Assembly (NCBI GenBank): GCA_028044295.1
Contig: JAOFSE010000004.1
Span: 62,001-126,000, forward strand
Reading direction: 5' to 3'
DNA from: Sulfurimonas sp.
GTDB taxonomy: Bacteria > Campylobacterota > Campylobacteria > Campylobacterales > Sulfurimonadaceae
Length of the DNA stretch: 64,000 bases
Under the pieces are notes generated by a model that searched no databases, was not told the DNA's origin, and was given only the letters and a program-made list of their open reading frames with translations. Position 1 is the stretch's first letter; the number at the start of each line of letters is the position of its first letter. The translations under genes were made by a program, and so were the position numbers. Of the stretch, positions 34,354-44,932 are shown piece after piece.

Positions 34354-34773
34354 CTAAAAATGCCTATCACTATGAGTCGTATCTTCATATTGTAAAAAAG
34401 CAATTAATATTGCTATTAGTATCATTGTTCCAACTATCTCATAACCTATCATCCAGACTATTAAAAAGTTATTAAACTCTATAAGTTTAAAGTTCTCCAA
34501 ACTAGCACCTGCTACAAAGAAAAATAAAACTATTGCTCCTACAATATAAGGAATCAATACAAAATATATAGGGTAAACAACACTCTCATAACCTTCTGGA
34601 GCTAGTAAATAGTCTTTAAAATCAACTTTTTGTGAGCCAAATGAAGGTCTAGCTTTTTTATTCGTTTGAGCATTCTCGTTATGAGGTTTATTTCTTTTTT
34701 CATTCTCTTCAACCATCTGGTTGAAATACATTAAATTAGTTTGATGATTTTTTCTGTCTTCTGATGATTTCAT
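34354..34773 (-). CDS. Hypothetical membrane protein near M23 gene
   Basis: 139 residues. A polar N-terminal half with an Asn/Lys-rich linker is followed by two membrane helices (about 67-87 and 105-128). Encoded 64 nt after the EnvC-like gene on the same strand. No family recognised; a link to the cell envelope is suggested only by position. Confidence 0.6.
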   Translation of the reverse strand: MKSSEDRKNHQTNLMYFNQMVEENEKRNKPHNENAQTNKKARPSFGSQKVDFKDYLLAPEGYESVVYPIYFVLIPYIVGAIVLFFFVAGASLENFKLIEFNNFLIVWMIGYEIVGTMILIAILIAFLQYEDTTHSDRHF

Positions 34774-34837
34774 AATAAACTCTCAATGTAGATATATGTT
34801 AATTAATATGTATCATAGCAAAAAAATGGAAATTTTG

Positions 34838-36061
34838 CTACTTAAATAGTCTTATTGGATTAATATGGAACGACTTTTGAGTCACCTCGAAAATCAACTC
34901 ACTGCTTACTCGTCCAATTGTGTAGCCTTTTTTAACTCTTTTTCCCTTCTTAATATCTGGTGATATTTGAGAAAGGTTCGCATAAATAGTATGCAAACCA
35001 TTTGTATGCTCTACAATAACAATATTATCTAAAACAGCTGTTTTATCAGCATAAATAATCTTACCATTGAAAACAGTTTTAACCTTAGTGTTTGGTTGTG
35101 ATGGTTTCAATGATATAGACTCATTAAATACTTTTATACCATAAATAGGATCTGTATAAGTACCATATTTTTTTGTTATAGTATATGGAGAAAATGGTGC
35201 AATAGTCTTTTTACCCTTATACTTTTTAGTTTTTATAGCTTGGTATGAACTTCCATGCTTCTTAACTTTAGGTAGATCTTTTTCAGCAATAATTTTATTA
35301 TCATCAAATGCTTTTTGTCTTGCTTTTTCTTCTTTGGCTTTTTTAATCTCATCTATTTTAATAATATTTAATTTTGATAATGTCTGCTTAAGTGTATCTT
35401 GTTTTTTAAGTAAATTTTGTAGCTCTTTTTTATATGAAGACTTTGCTATTTTCAACTTTTCTAAGTCTTTTTTATTCTTTGCTTGAGTATCTAAGAGTTC
35501 TTTTCTCTTTGTATCTATAGATGTAATAGCTCTCTCAAGTGTACTAGCCTGTTTATTTAAAACCTTTATATTTAAAGAGTTTTTGTAAAACTTGCTGTTT
35601 AAACTTTTTATTTTAGCTTTTGACTTTTTCAGCATGGCCTGAAGGACTTCAAATTCCATTAGCGATTCTTCTGAAGATGTATAATCTTCTTCTAATATGA
35701 TAGATAAAGATACGCTCTGAGCAATGGTAAAAACTAGCTCTTCTTCTAATGCACTTGAATCTTTTTTAAGAGCATTTTGAGACTTTGTAAGGCCTATTAA
35801 ACTTTTTGTATTGGCCTTATAAATAGTCTCTTTTGATGATAGTTCACTTTTTAAATTTTCAAGATATTTTTCTTGTTTTAATATCTCTCTTTTTTGTTTT
35901 AAAATTGCTTTTGCATTTTGAGCAACTTTTTTATTTATGTTTTTATGAGTTTTATCATACTTATTTATTTTAGAACTAGTACTCTTAATCTTTGTGTCAA
36001 CACTAGTCGCTGACTCAGCTATTAAAAAAACAAAAGTTAAAAGTGCAAGTAAACGAATCAT
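34838..36061 (-). CDS. EnvC-like murein hydrolase activator (coiled coil plus degenerate M23 domain)
   Basis: 407 residues. A signal peptide (MIRLLALLTFVFLIAESA), a long coiled coil (about 30-250) and a C-terminal LytM/M23 domain (about 285-405). The usual M23 zinc ligands are changed: the HxH region reads TIYANL and the final His-containing strand reads ELIFEVTQ, so it is probably non-catalytic like EnvC. EnvC activates amidases at the septum under FtsEX control; the start overlaps ftsX by 4 nt, which fits that role exactly. Confidence 0.88.
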   Translation of the reverse strand: MIRLLALLTFVFLIAESATSVDTKIKSTSSKINKYDKTHKNINKKVAQNAKAILKQKREILKQEKYLENLKSELSSKETIYKANTKSLIGLTKSQNALKKDSSALEEELVFTIAQSVSLSIILEEDYTSSEESLMEFEVLQAMLKKSKAKIKSLNSKFYKNSLNIKVLNKQASTLERAITSIDTKRKELLDTQAKNKKDLEKLKIAKSSYKKELQNLLKKQDTLKQTLSKLNIIKIDEIKKAKEEKARQKAFDDNKIIAEKDLPKVKKHGSSYQAIKTKKYKGKKTIAPFSPYTITKKYGTYTDPIYGIKVFNESISLKPSQPNTKVKTVFNGKIIYADKTAVLDNIVIVEHTNGLHTIYANLSQISPDIKKGKRVKKGYTIGRVSSELIFEVTQKSFHINPIRLFK

Positions 36062-36870
36062 ACCTCTTCTTTATGTCCTAAAACTATTAAAGATGCTAGA
36101 ACTATTGATATAGCAATAGAAACTCCTAGAAGAACTAAGAAGTCAAATACAGGGTTAAATATCACGATTTCTATGCCAATGTCTATAAACTGTTGAAGTA
36201 CCCAAGGAGACGATGCAATGTAAGAAAATGATATAAAAGCAAAAAGACTAGCCAGTATAGCATCAACAATTGACAGCCTAAAAAGAACTGCTGAACGAAG
36301 CCATGTAGCAGCACCGAAAAGCCCCATAATACTCATTCTCTCATTATGTTTATACTGCCAAATTTTAAGCTCTTTAAAAATCAGTAATATTGTTACTATT
36401 AAGACTACGATTGCAAATACAGAAACTACCTTTTTAAAAAGGAGTAAAAGCTTATACGTTGAATCATGATTATGTGAAAAGTCTTCTACCTTAGTTATTG
36501 AGGAAGTGTTTAGAAGTGTTTTTCTTAGACTTACAACTTCTTCAGGGCTTGGGTAATAAGCCAAGTGAAGCTTATAAAACTTTGGAAGAGACAGCTTAAG
36601 TAGTTCTATATTTTTACTTTTCATATCAGAGTTAAGTCTTCTGATAACAGCATCAGGTGATAATTCATCCACTTTTTTTATAAGTTTGTTTATATTTAAA
36701 AAATTATTCTCTGTTATTCTTGTTTGACTAACTGCAATGACAGAATAGTTTGTTGATAAATTAACTTTATAGGCATCTATGGATCTCTCTACAATCATAA
36801 AAACCTGTATAGAAAAAAGTATACTAAAAAGAGCAACTATAAGTGATAAATGATTTCTAATTGACTTCAC
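36058..36870 (-). CDS. ftsX: Cell division protein FtsX
   Basis: 270 residues from GTG 36870, preceded by GGGAG 5 nt upstream, which gives the typical short N-terminus before the first membrane helix; an ATG at 36888 is the alternative. Four membrane helices (one near the N-terminus, three after residue 150) and an extracytoplasmic domain between the first two. FtsX transmits ATP-driven motion of FtsE to EnvC-type activators. Overlaps ftsE (14 nt) and the EnvC-like gene (4 nt). Confidence 0.88.
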   Translation of the reverse strand: MKSIRNHLSLIVALFSILFSIQVFMIVERSIDAYKVNLSTNYSVIAVSQTRITENNFLNINKLIKKVDELSPDAVIRRLNSDMKSKNIELLKLSLPKFYKLHLAYYPSPEEVVSLRKTLLNTSSITKVEDFSHNHDSTYKLLLLFKKVVSVFAIVVLIVTILLIFKELKIWQYKHNERMSIMGLFGAATWLRSAVLFRLSIVDAILASLFAFISFSYIASSPWVLQQFIDIGIEIVIFNPVFDFLVLLGVSIAISIVLASLIVLGHKEEV

Positions 36871-37528
36871 GGATTCTCCCATACTCAATATGAAGATGTC
36901 TATAATCTACATTTAAATTATGCGGTATTGAGTGAGTAACAACTATCACAGTAGTATTTAACTGGTCGTTTGCACCTTCAAGTAAATTCCATATAAGGTT
37001 TGCAGAATATTCATCAAGATTACCCGTAGGCTCATCTGCTAAAATAAGTATAGGATTATGAGAAAGGGCTCTAGCCATTGCTACACGTTGCTGTTCACCA
37101 CCACTAAGCTCTTTTGGATAACGTCCAGCTTGATGATTAAGTTTAACATGTTTTAAAAGCTTATCAACTTGCGCTAAGGCTACATCTTTAACATAACCAT
37201 TAATTAAAAGAGGAAGCATAATGTTTTTCTCAATACTCCACTCTTTTACAAGCTTATAATCTTGAAAAACTATTCCAAGGTGTTTTCTAAGAAAATTTAA
37301 CTTAGAACGTTTTACATTATTTAGTTCAACCCCACCAACAACAAGACTACCCTGCTGTGGTTTTAGTGCACCATATAAAGATTTTAATAGCGTAGACTTA
37401 CCACTACCACTAGCACCTGTTATAAAAACAAAACTACCGGAGTTTATCGAGAGATCAATCTCATTTATAATCGTCTCATCTTTTGAGTAAGACAAAGATA
37501 AGTTTTTTGCCATTATGACTTTATCCAT
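36857..37528 (-). CDS. ftsE: Cell division ATP-binding protein FtsE
   Basis: 223 residues from ATG 37528, which has GAGG about 7 nt upstream inside the trmB end; the ATG at 37540 is less well placed. ABC ATPase with Walker [11 protein letters not shown]-loop VFQDYKLV, signature [15 protein letters not shown], Walker [10 protein letters not shown] and the H-loop in VVVTHS. Forms the inner-membrane FtsEX complex with the next gene. Confidence 0.95.
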   Translation of the reverse strand: MDKVIMAKNLSLSYSKDETIINEIDLSINSGSFVFITGASGSGKSTLLKSLYGALKPQQGSLVVGGVELNNVKRSKLNFLRKHLGIVFQDYKLVKEWSIEKNIMLPLLINGYVKDVALAQVDKLLKHVKLNHQAGRYPKELSGGEQQRVAMARALSHNPILILADEPTGNLDEYSANLIWNLLEGANDQLNTTVIVVTHSIPHNLNVDYRHLHIEYGRIREVN

Positions 37529-38693
37529 TAAGTACCTCATCTAAAAATTTATGTGCTTTTAAATTACTTTTTGACTTTAGAGGTAACGAAGGAAAGTACT
37601 CTGCCTTAGTACCTCTAAGTATTAAGTAAAGATGCTCAGGTCTATCAAAACTACCCATTGATATACGAACCATAACACCATCATCCATTGTATAAACTCT
37701 TTCAAAGTGTATAAATCCACCATCAAACTTATTGGTTTGTTTATGTAGCTTTTTCAGCTCTTCATTGGAAAGTTTAACATCAGAAAAATTGAAATCACCT
37801 TCTAAAGTTAACTCTTCTGATTCTTCTTCATTTATCATAGTAATATCATAGATGTTTTTTTCCATCTTTTTCCATCGATCTTCATATTTTGAAGTTATGG
37901 CTATATCTTTGTTCTTATTTATATGTAGTGTTGTTTTGTTGAAGTTTATAAAAGTCTCATACGAGTATGCATAGTAGTTTTCGCTATCTGTTCTAAGCTC
38001 TAGCTGACCACCAACTTTTAAAACTCTGTTTGCTTCTTGAATAAATGAAGTTGATATCACACGTCTGTGCGGTTTTTTATCCCATGGTACAGGGAAATGG
38101 ACGTACACCTTACCAACTATATTGGATGGAATAAGTTCCATAAATAATCTTGCATCATAATCAAGAACAAGAAGGTTGTCTAATCCTTGAATACTTACTT
38201 GCTTTAAAACTTGTTCTATTGAAGGTCTATGAATCTCTATACCTATAAATAAAATCTCTGGATTGTCTGCAGCTTGATGAAGGAGATGTCTACCAGAGCC
38301 AAAACCAACCTCAACTCTAACCTCTTTATCACTAAGAAACCCATTAGCAAAATACTCAATTTTCTTAAGTGCTGTTATTTCTTCAAGATGTACATTTTTT
38401 TCTTGCACGGGAACATTAGAACTTTTTACTTGTAAATCTGCAATCTTTGCATAAGCAAGTAAAGCTTTATGAACACTATATATAGAAGCTGGACGCGTTA
38501 ACTTATCTGACTTTAAAAGGCATTTGTTCTCTTCATCTTTTACAAGTAAAAAGAAATCATCACCTTCAAGAGTTACTGCTATAAGTTTTTCATCTTGTGC
38601 ATTTGCATTTGTAGACATAAAGTTAAAAGTAACTCCATCCATCTCAGCAGGTGTTTGTATCTCTTTAAATTCTGTTATATGTAAGTGTGGCAT
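37521..38693 (-). CDS. trmB: tRNA (guanosine(46)-N7)-methyltransferase TrmB, long form
   Basis: 390 residues, against about 240 in E. coli. The SAM-binding methyltransferase core (about 125-265) shows [31 protein letters not shown] and the substrate-binding [14 protein letters not shown]. The N-terminal 110 and C-terminal 120 residues are extensions of the kind seen in Campylobacterota. It methylates G46 of tRNA. It overlaps the lipoprotein gene upstream by 3 nt (TAATG) and ftsE downstream by 8 nt. Confidence 0.92.
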   Translation of the reverse strand: MPHLHITEFKEIQTPAEMDGVTFNFMSTNANAQDEKLIAVTLEGDDFFLLVKDEENKCLLKSDKLTRPASIYSVHKALLAYAKIADLQVKSSNVPVQEKNVHLEEITALKKIEYFANGFLSDKEVRVEVGFGSGRHLLHQAADNPEILFIGIEIHRPSIEQVLKQVSIQGLDNLLVLDYDARLFMELIPSNIVGKVYVHFPVPWDKKPHRRVISTSFIQEANRVLKVGGQLELRTDSENYYAYSYETFINFNKTTLHINKNKDIAITSKYEDRWKKMEKNIYDITMINEEESEELTLEGDFNFSDVKLSNEELKKLHKQTNKFDGGFIHFERVYTMDDGVMVRISMGSFDRPEHLYLILRGTKAEYFPSLPLKSKSNLKAHKFLDEVLNG

Positions 38694-39979
38694 TATTCTA
38701 TAGGGCTACTTTCTTGTATATTTACAGTTTTATCTGTCTTTATAACAACTTCTATACTTGGTTCAGACTTGATACCATGCTCATCAACAGAAAAAACAAC
38801 ATACTTATAAGTGTTCTCAGGAGCTATTTCCGTGTCTACAAAGTCAAGACCTTTAATACCTTCAAACTCTTCTTCAAGACCTTTAAAAAGGTTTTTTCTA
38901 TATCTTTTTTGAACAATATAACTAACAGCTCTTTCATCTTCTTTATTCCAAGATATTTTGATCTCATTTTTAACAAGTTCAGCAGAAACTAGTGATGGTG
39001 TTTTAGGCTTTATAAGAGTCATACCCTGAATAGAATACTTATCGTGTATACTCTCTAATCCATCTTTATCGACAACACTAACTCTGTAAAAATATTGCTT
39101 AGCATCTTCTTCAACTGAGTCAATATAAACATTGTCTTGTTGTTCTGAGATAACTTTATAACTACCATCTACACTTTCAGCACTATAAACTCTATATGCT
39201 AGAAAATCTGTAGAAGCTGTAGCATTCCATCTAACTTCAATCTTTTTAGGAAGATCAATTGTAGCAGTAATACCATCAACATCAAGAGGAAGAGCTTTGG
39301 TTATAACACTTACTTCTTTTGTTGGCTTAGATACTAACTTGTCATATGTAGTTGAAAGAATACGGTACATGTAAGTAAATCTATCTTTTAAGTCATCATC
39401 AATATACTCTGCACTAAGTCTACCATCAACAGTAGTAACATCTTTCCATTTGTCAGACTCTAAAGTTCTTCTTTGAATTATATATCCATTAACCTTCTCA
39501 TTTGAGTGAGGTCTCCATAAAACTTTTGCTGAACGAGGCATATTTTGAACAGCATGAATCCATGAAACAGATTCCATTACAGGAAGAGACTCTATAAGTG
39601 TTGCCTCACTATTTAAAGATTCAGCTTTATTAGAGTATGTTTTAAAATAATAGCTGTACTTACTTCCTGGCTCTATATCAGTATCAAGGTAGTGAGTTGT
39701 AAAACGATTATTTACAGTATCATGGTAGTCACTAGTGGTCTCTCCTGCAACATCAACCTTCGCCTTGTATATGTAAACACCTTTAACTCTTTGATCACTA
39801 AATGATTCCCATTCCAAAGCTATTGCATTAACATCAACAATAGTTCCATTTTTTGTCAACTTTACTGTAGGCAGTGTCTCATCAATAGCTGCCTCTTTCT
39901 TCGGTGTTGGTTTAGGACTACAACCACTAAGAACTAGTAGTGAAGCTGTTAAGAATATGGCTAGGTTTTGTAACTTCAT
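38693..39979 (-). CDS. Lipoprotein with fibronectin type III repeats
   Basis: 428 residues. Signal peptide with lipobox LSGC (cysteine near 20), then four fibronectin III-like units of about 90 residues with repeated patterns such as [22 protein letters not shown] and [11 protein letters not shown], each followed by a [10 protein letters not shown]-type strand. It is likely an outer-membrane-anchored scaffold in the periplasm. GGAG lies 7 nt before the ATG. Its start overlaps rluD by 53 nt and its end touches trmB, so it belongs to the rluD-trmB-ftsEX transcript. Binding partner unknown. Confidence 0.85.
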   Translation of the reverse strand: MKLQNLAIFLTASLLVLSGCSPKPTPKKEAAIDETLPTVKLTKNGTIVDVNAIALEWESFSDQRVKGVYIYKAKVDVAGETTSDYHDTVNNRFTTHYLDTDIEPGSKYSYYFKTYSNKAESLNSEATLIESLPVMESVSWIHAVQNMPRSAKVLWRPHSNEKVNGYIIQRRTLESDKWKDVTTVDGRLSAEYIDDDLKDRFTYMYRILSTTYDKLVSKPTKEVSVITKALPLDVDGITATIDLPKKIEVRWNATASTDFLAYRVYSAESVDGSYKVISEQQDNVYIDSVEEDAKQYFYRVSVVDKDGLESIHDKYSIQGMTLIKPKTPSLVSAELVKNEIKISWNKEDERAVSYIVQKRYRKNLFKGLEEEFEGIKGLDFVDTEIAPENTYKYVVFSVDEHGIKSEPSIEVVIKTDKTVNIQESSPIE

Positions 39980-40901
39980 TTATTATCTCCGAATCAAATT
40001 TTTCATCTACATAATCTTTCATGTAAGCATCAAAAGGTGCAACAAATGAAAGTTTTTCCTTACTCGTTGGATGAATAAAGTATATCATGTACGCATGTAG
40101 CAAAATGCGTTCCGATTTCTCTTGTTTTGGGCTTATACCATATATGTGGTCACCTATAATATGTCTATTATTTGTTTCAAGATGAACACGAATCTGATGT
40201 GTTCTACCAGTAAATAGTTTACAAGCTATGAGCTGATTTTTTTCATCTTTACTTAGAGTAAGGTTTTTAAACATAGTCTTTGCATATTTACCAGCATTAT
40301 CTTCACATGCCATTTTTAGTCTGTTATGCTTACTTCTTTCTATATGCTTTTCTATTGTTGTCACATCTTCTTTTAGAGGTGGGTTTACAACTGCTAGATA
40401 GTATCTTCCCATACTCTTGTCTTGAAGTTGTTCAGATAAAAATTCATGTGCCTCATTGTTTTTAGCGACAATCATGCTACCACTCGTACCTTTGTCAAGT
40501 CTGTGAACGATTCCGTGACGTTCTTCACCACTAATAGTTGAGAGTCTAATACCCTTGTGTTTTAACCAATCAACTAGAGTTGCCTCTTTTACACTTGGTG
40601 CTGGATGGACTGTAACTCCACTTGGTTTATTAATTACTAAAACATCATCATCTTCATAAAGTACTTCTACATCAAAATCAATATCAAGTGCTGGTTGCTT
40701 TTCTACAAATGGAAAATCTACTCTTATTTTTTGATCTACTTTTAGTTTAACACCTGGACGAGTAACTAACTTGTCTTCTATATATACGCACTCTTTTTTT
40801 ATAAGCTGTGCTATTTGTGAACGTGTTTGTCCTATTTTAGTTGCTAAAAATGTATCTAACCGTTCTGCTTTTTCGCAAATATAGTTCTCTGTTTCGCCCA
40901 T
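39927..40901 (-). CDS. rluD: 23S rRNA pseudouridine synthase RluD-type
   Basis: 324 residues. An N-terminal S4 RNA-binding domain (RLDTFLATKIGQTRSQIAQLI) and a catalytic domain with the active-site Asp in GIVHRLDKGTSGSMIVAKN, plus the later RTHQIRVHLE. RluD makes pseudouridines in helix 69 of 23S rRNA; the exact target of this homologue is inferred from the domain architecture. Divergent from rodA with a 49-nt gap. Confidence 0.88.
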   Translation of the reverse strand: MGETENYICEKAERLDTFLATKIGQTRSQIAQLIKKECVYIEDKLVTRPGVKLKVDQKIRVDFPFVEKQPALDIDFDVEVLYEDDDVLVINKPSGVTVHPAPSVKEATLVDWLKHKGIRLSTISGEERHGIVHRLDKGTSGSMIVAKNNEAHEFLSEQLQDKSMGRYYLAVVNPPLKEDVTTIEKHIERSKHNRLKMACEDNAGKYAKTMFKNLTLSKDEKNQLIACKLFTGRTHQIRVHLETNNRHIIGDHIYGISPKQEKSERILLHAYMIYFIHPTSKEKLSFVAPFDAYMKDYVDEKFDSEIINEVTKPSHILNSFTTSS

Positions 40902-40950
40902 ATTCTTTACCTTTATGTTACAATTTCATAATTTATTTTGGAGTTATGAT

Positions 40951-42063
40951 TTGTGGAGAATTGATAAGCGTATTTTAGCACAATTTGACTTTATTTCTAT
41001 GTTATTAATTATTCCAATTATTATAACTTCACACTCACTTATAAACGAAGCTGTTCCAGCTCTTGCTCAAAAGCAAACAGCTTATATTGGAATTGCATTT
41101 TTAACTTTTTTTGTAGTGTTTTTACTTCCTATTAGAAGAATGTCTTGGCTTATACCTCTTATATATTGGTTAAACATAGGTCTTCTCATAGCAGTTGAAT
41201 TTTTTGGGCACGCAAGACTTGGTGCTCAAAGATGGATTGAACTTCCATTTATAAATGCAACCATTCAACCATCAGAATTTGTAAAACCAGCTCTTATACT
41301 TATGCTTGCATACCTCATTCATAGAAAACCACCACAGATAAATGGTTATAGAATCAAAGACTTTCTATATCTTAGTATTTACATTCTTCTTCCTTTTATA
41401 CTGATCGCTAAAGAACCAGACTTAGGAACTGCACTAGTTCTTCTCCTTATAGGCTACGGAATACTCTTTATGGTTGGAGTATACTGGAAAATATGGGCTG
41501 TTATTGTAGGTGCTATACTACTCGCGTCACCATTAGTCTATAAGTTTGCACTGCACGATTACCAAAAGGTGCGTATAAAAGATTTTCTTAGTGAGAAACC
41601 ATCCTACCATGTTCAACAGTCTATAATTGCTATCGGTTCTGGTGGTATGAGCGGCAAGTCAAAAGATGAAGCCACACAGACTCAGATGAAGTTTTTACCT
41701 ATTGCTACTAGTGACTTTATCTTTGCTTTTTTAGTAGAGAGAAGTGGTTTTTTAGGAGCATTGGCAATTATACTTGTTTATATAATGCTTATACTTCATC
41801 TTTTGAGTCTAAGTATATTTAACAAAGACTACTACATTAAAGTTGTCACCGTTGGGATATCCTTTATGATATTCATATATATGGGTGTAAATATTGCCAT
41901 GACCATAGGTTACGCACCAGTTGTTGGTGTACCTCTACCCATGTTTAGCTATGGTGGAAGTAGTTTTATAAACTTCATAATACTATTTGCAATTATGCAA
42001 AACCTCATAACATTCAGGTATAAAGACATGTACGATGCAAGAGGAACGAAAAGCTTTGTATAA
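40951..42063 (+). CDS. rodA: Peptidoglycan glycosyltransferase RodA (SEDS family)
   Basis: 370 residues from TTG 40951, supported by GGAG at 40940-40943; ATG 40915 has no ribosome site. Multi-pass membrane protein with SEDS blocks: RWIELPFINATIQPSEF, KEPDLGTALVLLL (catalytic Asp region), QSIIAIGSGGMSGK, and FSYGGSSFI near the C-terminus. RodA polymerises glycan strands for rod-shaped growth with a PBP2. No PBP2 gene is adjacent. The 3' end overlaps mutS2 by 29 nt. Confidence 0.92.
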   Translation: MWRIDKRILAQFDFISMLLIIPIIITSHSLINEAVPALAQKQTAYIGIAFLTFFVVFLLPIRRMSWLIPLIYWLNIGLLIAVEFFGHARLGAQRWIELPFINATIQPSEFVKPALILMLAYLIHRKPPQINGYRIKDFLYLSIYILLPFILIAKEPDLGTALVLLLIGYGILFMVGVYWKIWAVIVGAILLASPLVYKFALHDYQKVRIKDFLSEKPSYHVQQSIIAIGSGGMSGKSKDEATQTQMKFLPIATSDFIFAFLVERSGFLGALAIILVYIMLILHLLSLSIFNKDYYIKVVTVGISFMIFIYMGVNIAMTIGYAPVVGVPLPMFSYGGSSFINFIILFAIMQNLITFRYKDMYDARGTKSFV

Positions 42064-44251
42064 ACTGATAAACCAACTCGATTTAAATGAACATATTGAT
42101 TCATTTAAACAGTTTTTCTCACGAGAAAGTGAACTCTATATCGAGGGAGACCAAGAACTTCATCATAAATACATTACTGCCCTAGACAAAATAGAGTTTA
42201 AAGCACCTCCTAAGGTAACTGACTTTAGTGAGATAAAACTGCACCTGAAAAAGCATGGTGTTCTAAAGTTTGAGCAAATCTTTGAGATTGTTAAAGTTGT
42301 TAGGTACTTTCGTTACTTTAAAAACCGTGAGTTAGATGGAATCATTGGTGAATGGATGTCTAAGTTCATTATAGAAGAGAAGTTCAACGAAGTAGACAAG
42401 TACTTCACTCACGATGGAAAATTTGAAGAGAATTTAGATGAGATGCTATTTGGACTAGGAAGTAGAATCAAGGAGCATAAAGCGAACATAAGTAGTTCTA
42501 TAAAAAGGCTGACTTCAAGCTCGAAACTATCTTCGTATCTTATCGACTCACAAGTACATCTACTCAATGATGAGGAATGTCTCTTAGTTAGAGGTGGTTT
42601 TAACCATGTTCTAAAGGGTGCCGTTATTGGGAGAAGTACAAGTGGTGGTTTTTTTGTCGCACCAGACTCCATTTTAAAATCTAAAGAACAGATTCGTTTT
42701 ATAAACCAAGAGAGAGAAGCTATCTTTTATACATATGCAAAAGAGTTTTCCTCTAAACTAGCTGAACTACAGCCATTTATAAACTTTATAGACAAGGAAT
42801 TTACTAAGTTTGACAACTATCAAGCGAGGGTTCTTTTTGCGCGCTCTTCTAACCTGCAAATCATAAAGTCTAAAAAAGATTCAAAAATAGTTCTTAATAG
42901 TTTTATACACCCTGCTCTAACAAATGCTAAACCTATAAATGTAGACTTCTCTAAAAACATTTTAATGGTAACAGGTGTAAATGCTGGGGGTAAGACTATG
43001 CTATTAAAGTCGATTCTCTCTGCATCATTTATGGCTAAATACATCATCCCTATGAAGATTAATGATGAAAAGTCACACATAGGTAGTTTTAAAAATATAC
43101 TTGCTATCATAGATGACCCACAAAATGTTAAAAATGACATATCAACCTTTGCTGGTCGAATGCAAGAGTTCTCGCATATCTTTAGTTACAAGTCCGCTCT
43201 GGTTGGAGTTGATGAGATAGAACTTGGAACTGACTCAGATGAGGCTGCCGCTCTTTTTAAAGTTATGCTTGATGAGCTTATAAGTAAAGGACAAAAGGTA
43301 GTAGTTACTACACACCATAAACGTCTTGCAGCTCTTATGGCGGACCGTAACGATGTAGAGCTTATGGCTGCAATATACGATGAAGAACACAGACGCCCAA
43401 CATACGAGTTTATGCAAGGGATTATAGGTAAATCATATGCTTTTGAGACAGCAAGTAGATATGGAATCTCAAACAAAATTGTAGACGAGGCAAAAAATGT
43501 TTATGGGGACAATAGTGAAAAACTTAGTCTTCTCATAGAACGTGGGTCTCAACTAGAACGTGAACTAAAACAAAAGCATGCAAAAGTTGATGAAAAACTA
43601 GATGAGTTAGCAAAAAAAGAGTTAGATATCAAAGCTGAAAAAGAGAAGCTTTTACAGGAGATAGAAGAGCAACGATCTGCACTTAAAAACAGTTACGCAG
43701 TTGCTATCAACGAAGCAAAATCAGCAGCAAAAGCTGGAGACACAAAAGCCATTCATCGTGCTATGGATAAAGCAAATAAGAAGTTACCAAAAGAGAAAAA
43801 AGAGTTAGAGAACTTACAAGTAGAATTTAAAGTTGGTGACCAGGTCAAATACCACTCTCAAAAAGGTACTATCGTTCATATGAAGGGTAAAAAAGATGCG
43901 ACCATAGAAGTTGAAGGAATGAAGGTACATGTAAAGACTAAAAACCTTCGTCCAACTCAGATAGTGAAACCAAAACCTAAAACAAATGTAAACCTACATG
44001 TAGAAAAGAGAAGTGGACTCAAATGTGACCTCCACGGTATGAGAGCAGATGAAGCAACAGAGACTTTAGACAAGTTCATCTCCGATGCACTTATAAATGG
44101 TTGGGATGAAGTTATCATCTATCATGGGATTGGTACTGGTAAACTTTCATACGCTGTTAAAAACTTTTTAATTGCTCATCCAAGAGTAAAAGGTTTTGAT
44201 GATGCACCACATCACCTTGGTGGCTTTGGTGCTAAAGTTGTTACACTTTAA
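42035..44251 (+). CDS. mutS2: Endonuclease MutS2
   Basis: 738 residues. MutS-type ATPase core with Walker A in VTGVNAGGKTMLLK and Walker B LVGVDEIELGTD, a coiled coil at about 505-600, and a C-terminal Smr nuclease domain (CDLHGMRADEATETL, YHGIGTGKL). MutS2 acts in recombination suppression and ribosome rescue rather than mismatch repair. The ATG lies inside rodA. A CTACATGTAG copy encodes LHVE just before the Smr domain. Confidence 0.93.
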   Translation: MQEERKALYKLINQLDLNEHIDSFKQFFSRESELYIEGDQELHHKYITALDKIEFKAPPKVTDFSEIKLHLKKHGVLKFEQIFEIVKVVRYFRYFKNRELDGIIGEWMSKFIIEEKFNEVDKYFTHDGKFEENLDEMLFGLGSRIKEHKANISSSIKRLTSSSKLSSYLIDSQVHLLNDEECLLVRGGFNHVLKGAVIGRSTSGGFFVAPDSILKSKEQIRFINQEREAIFYTYAKEFSSKLAELQPFINFIDKEFTKFDNYQARVLFARSSNLQIIKSKKDSKIVLNSFIHPALTNAKPINVDFSKNILMVTGVNAGGKTMLLKSILSASFMAKYIIPMKINDEKSHIGSFKNILAIIDDPQNVKNDISTFAGRMQEFSHIFSYKSALVGVDEIELGTDSDEAAALFKVMLDELISKGQKVVVTTHHKRLAALMADRNDVELMAAIYDEEHRRPTYEFMQGIIGKSYAFETASRYGISNKIVDEAKNVYGDNSEKLSLLIERGSQLERELKQKHAKVDEKLDELAKKELDIKAEKEKLLQEIEEQRSALKNSYAVAINEAKSAAKAGDTKAIHRAMDKANKKLPKEKKELENLQVEFKVGDQVKYHSQKGTIVHMKGKKDATIEVEGMKVHVKTKNLRPTQIVKPKPKTNVNLHVEKRSGLKCDLHGMRADEATETLDKFISDALINGWDEVIIYHGIGTGKLSYAVKNFLIAHPRVKGFDDAPHHLGGFGAKVVTL

Positions 44252-44923
44252 ATGAATATAATTTTTGACAACTCAGATTTTGTAATCTTTGATAAACCAG
44301 CCCAGATGAACTTTCACTCTGAAGATGGTGAAGCTGGATTTGTAGTTCAAGCTACAGAGCAGTTAGGTTTAGAGCAACTATATAGTGTTCACCGTCTAGA
44401 TAAGATGACATCAGGTCTTATAATTCTTGCTAAATCAAGTGAGGTTGCAAATGAGTTCTCACAAATGTTTGCCTCTAGAGATATAGAGAAGTTTTACTTA
44501 GCACTTAGTCTGAGAAAACCAAAGAAAAAACAGGGTTGGATAAAAGCAGATATGGACTCTGCACGTAGAGGTTCTTACAAGCTTCTTCAAACAAAAAACA
44601 ATCCTGCCATAACTCAGTTTGTAAGCTCTACATGTAGAGTTGGTGAGAGAATCTTTCTCATCAAACCTCACACAGGAAAAACTCATCAAATTCGTGTCGC
44701 ACTTAAGAGCATTGGCTCACCTGTAGCTGGTGATATTCGTTATGCAAATGCAGATGAAGCAAAAAAAGAAGATAGAGGTTATTTACATGCTTACGCTCTG
44801 AAGTTTTCATTTAAAGATGAAAATTTTATCTTTACATGTAAGCCATCTTTTGGAGAGAAGTTTTTATCTCAAGAGTTTAAAGAAAAACTAGAAGCATGGT
44901 CAAATCCATGGGAATTATTTTAA
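44252..44923 (+). CDS. RluA-family pseudouridine synthase without S4 domain
   Basis: 223 residues, starting right after the mutS2 stop. Active-site block YSVHRLDKMTSGLIILAKS with the catalytic Asp, and GKTHQIRVALK. It has no N-terminal S4 domain, which resembles TruC/RluA-like small enzymes. The rRNA or tRNA target is unknown. It carries a CTACATGTAG copy giving STCR in a loop. Confidence 0.87.
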   Translation: MNIIFDNSDFVIFDKPAQMNFHSEDGEAGFVVQATEQLGLEQLYSVHRLDKMTSGLIILAKSSEVANEFSQMFASRDIEKFYLALSLRKPKKKQGWIKADMDSARRGSYKLLQTKNNPAITQFVSSTCRVGERIFLIKPHTGKTHQIRVALKSIGSPVAGDIRYANADEAKKEDRGYLHAYALKFSFKDENFIFTCKPSFGEKFLSQEFKEKLEAWSNPWELF

Positions 44924-44932
44924 GGAAATAAA

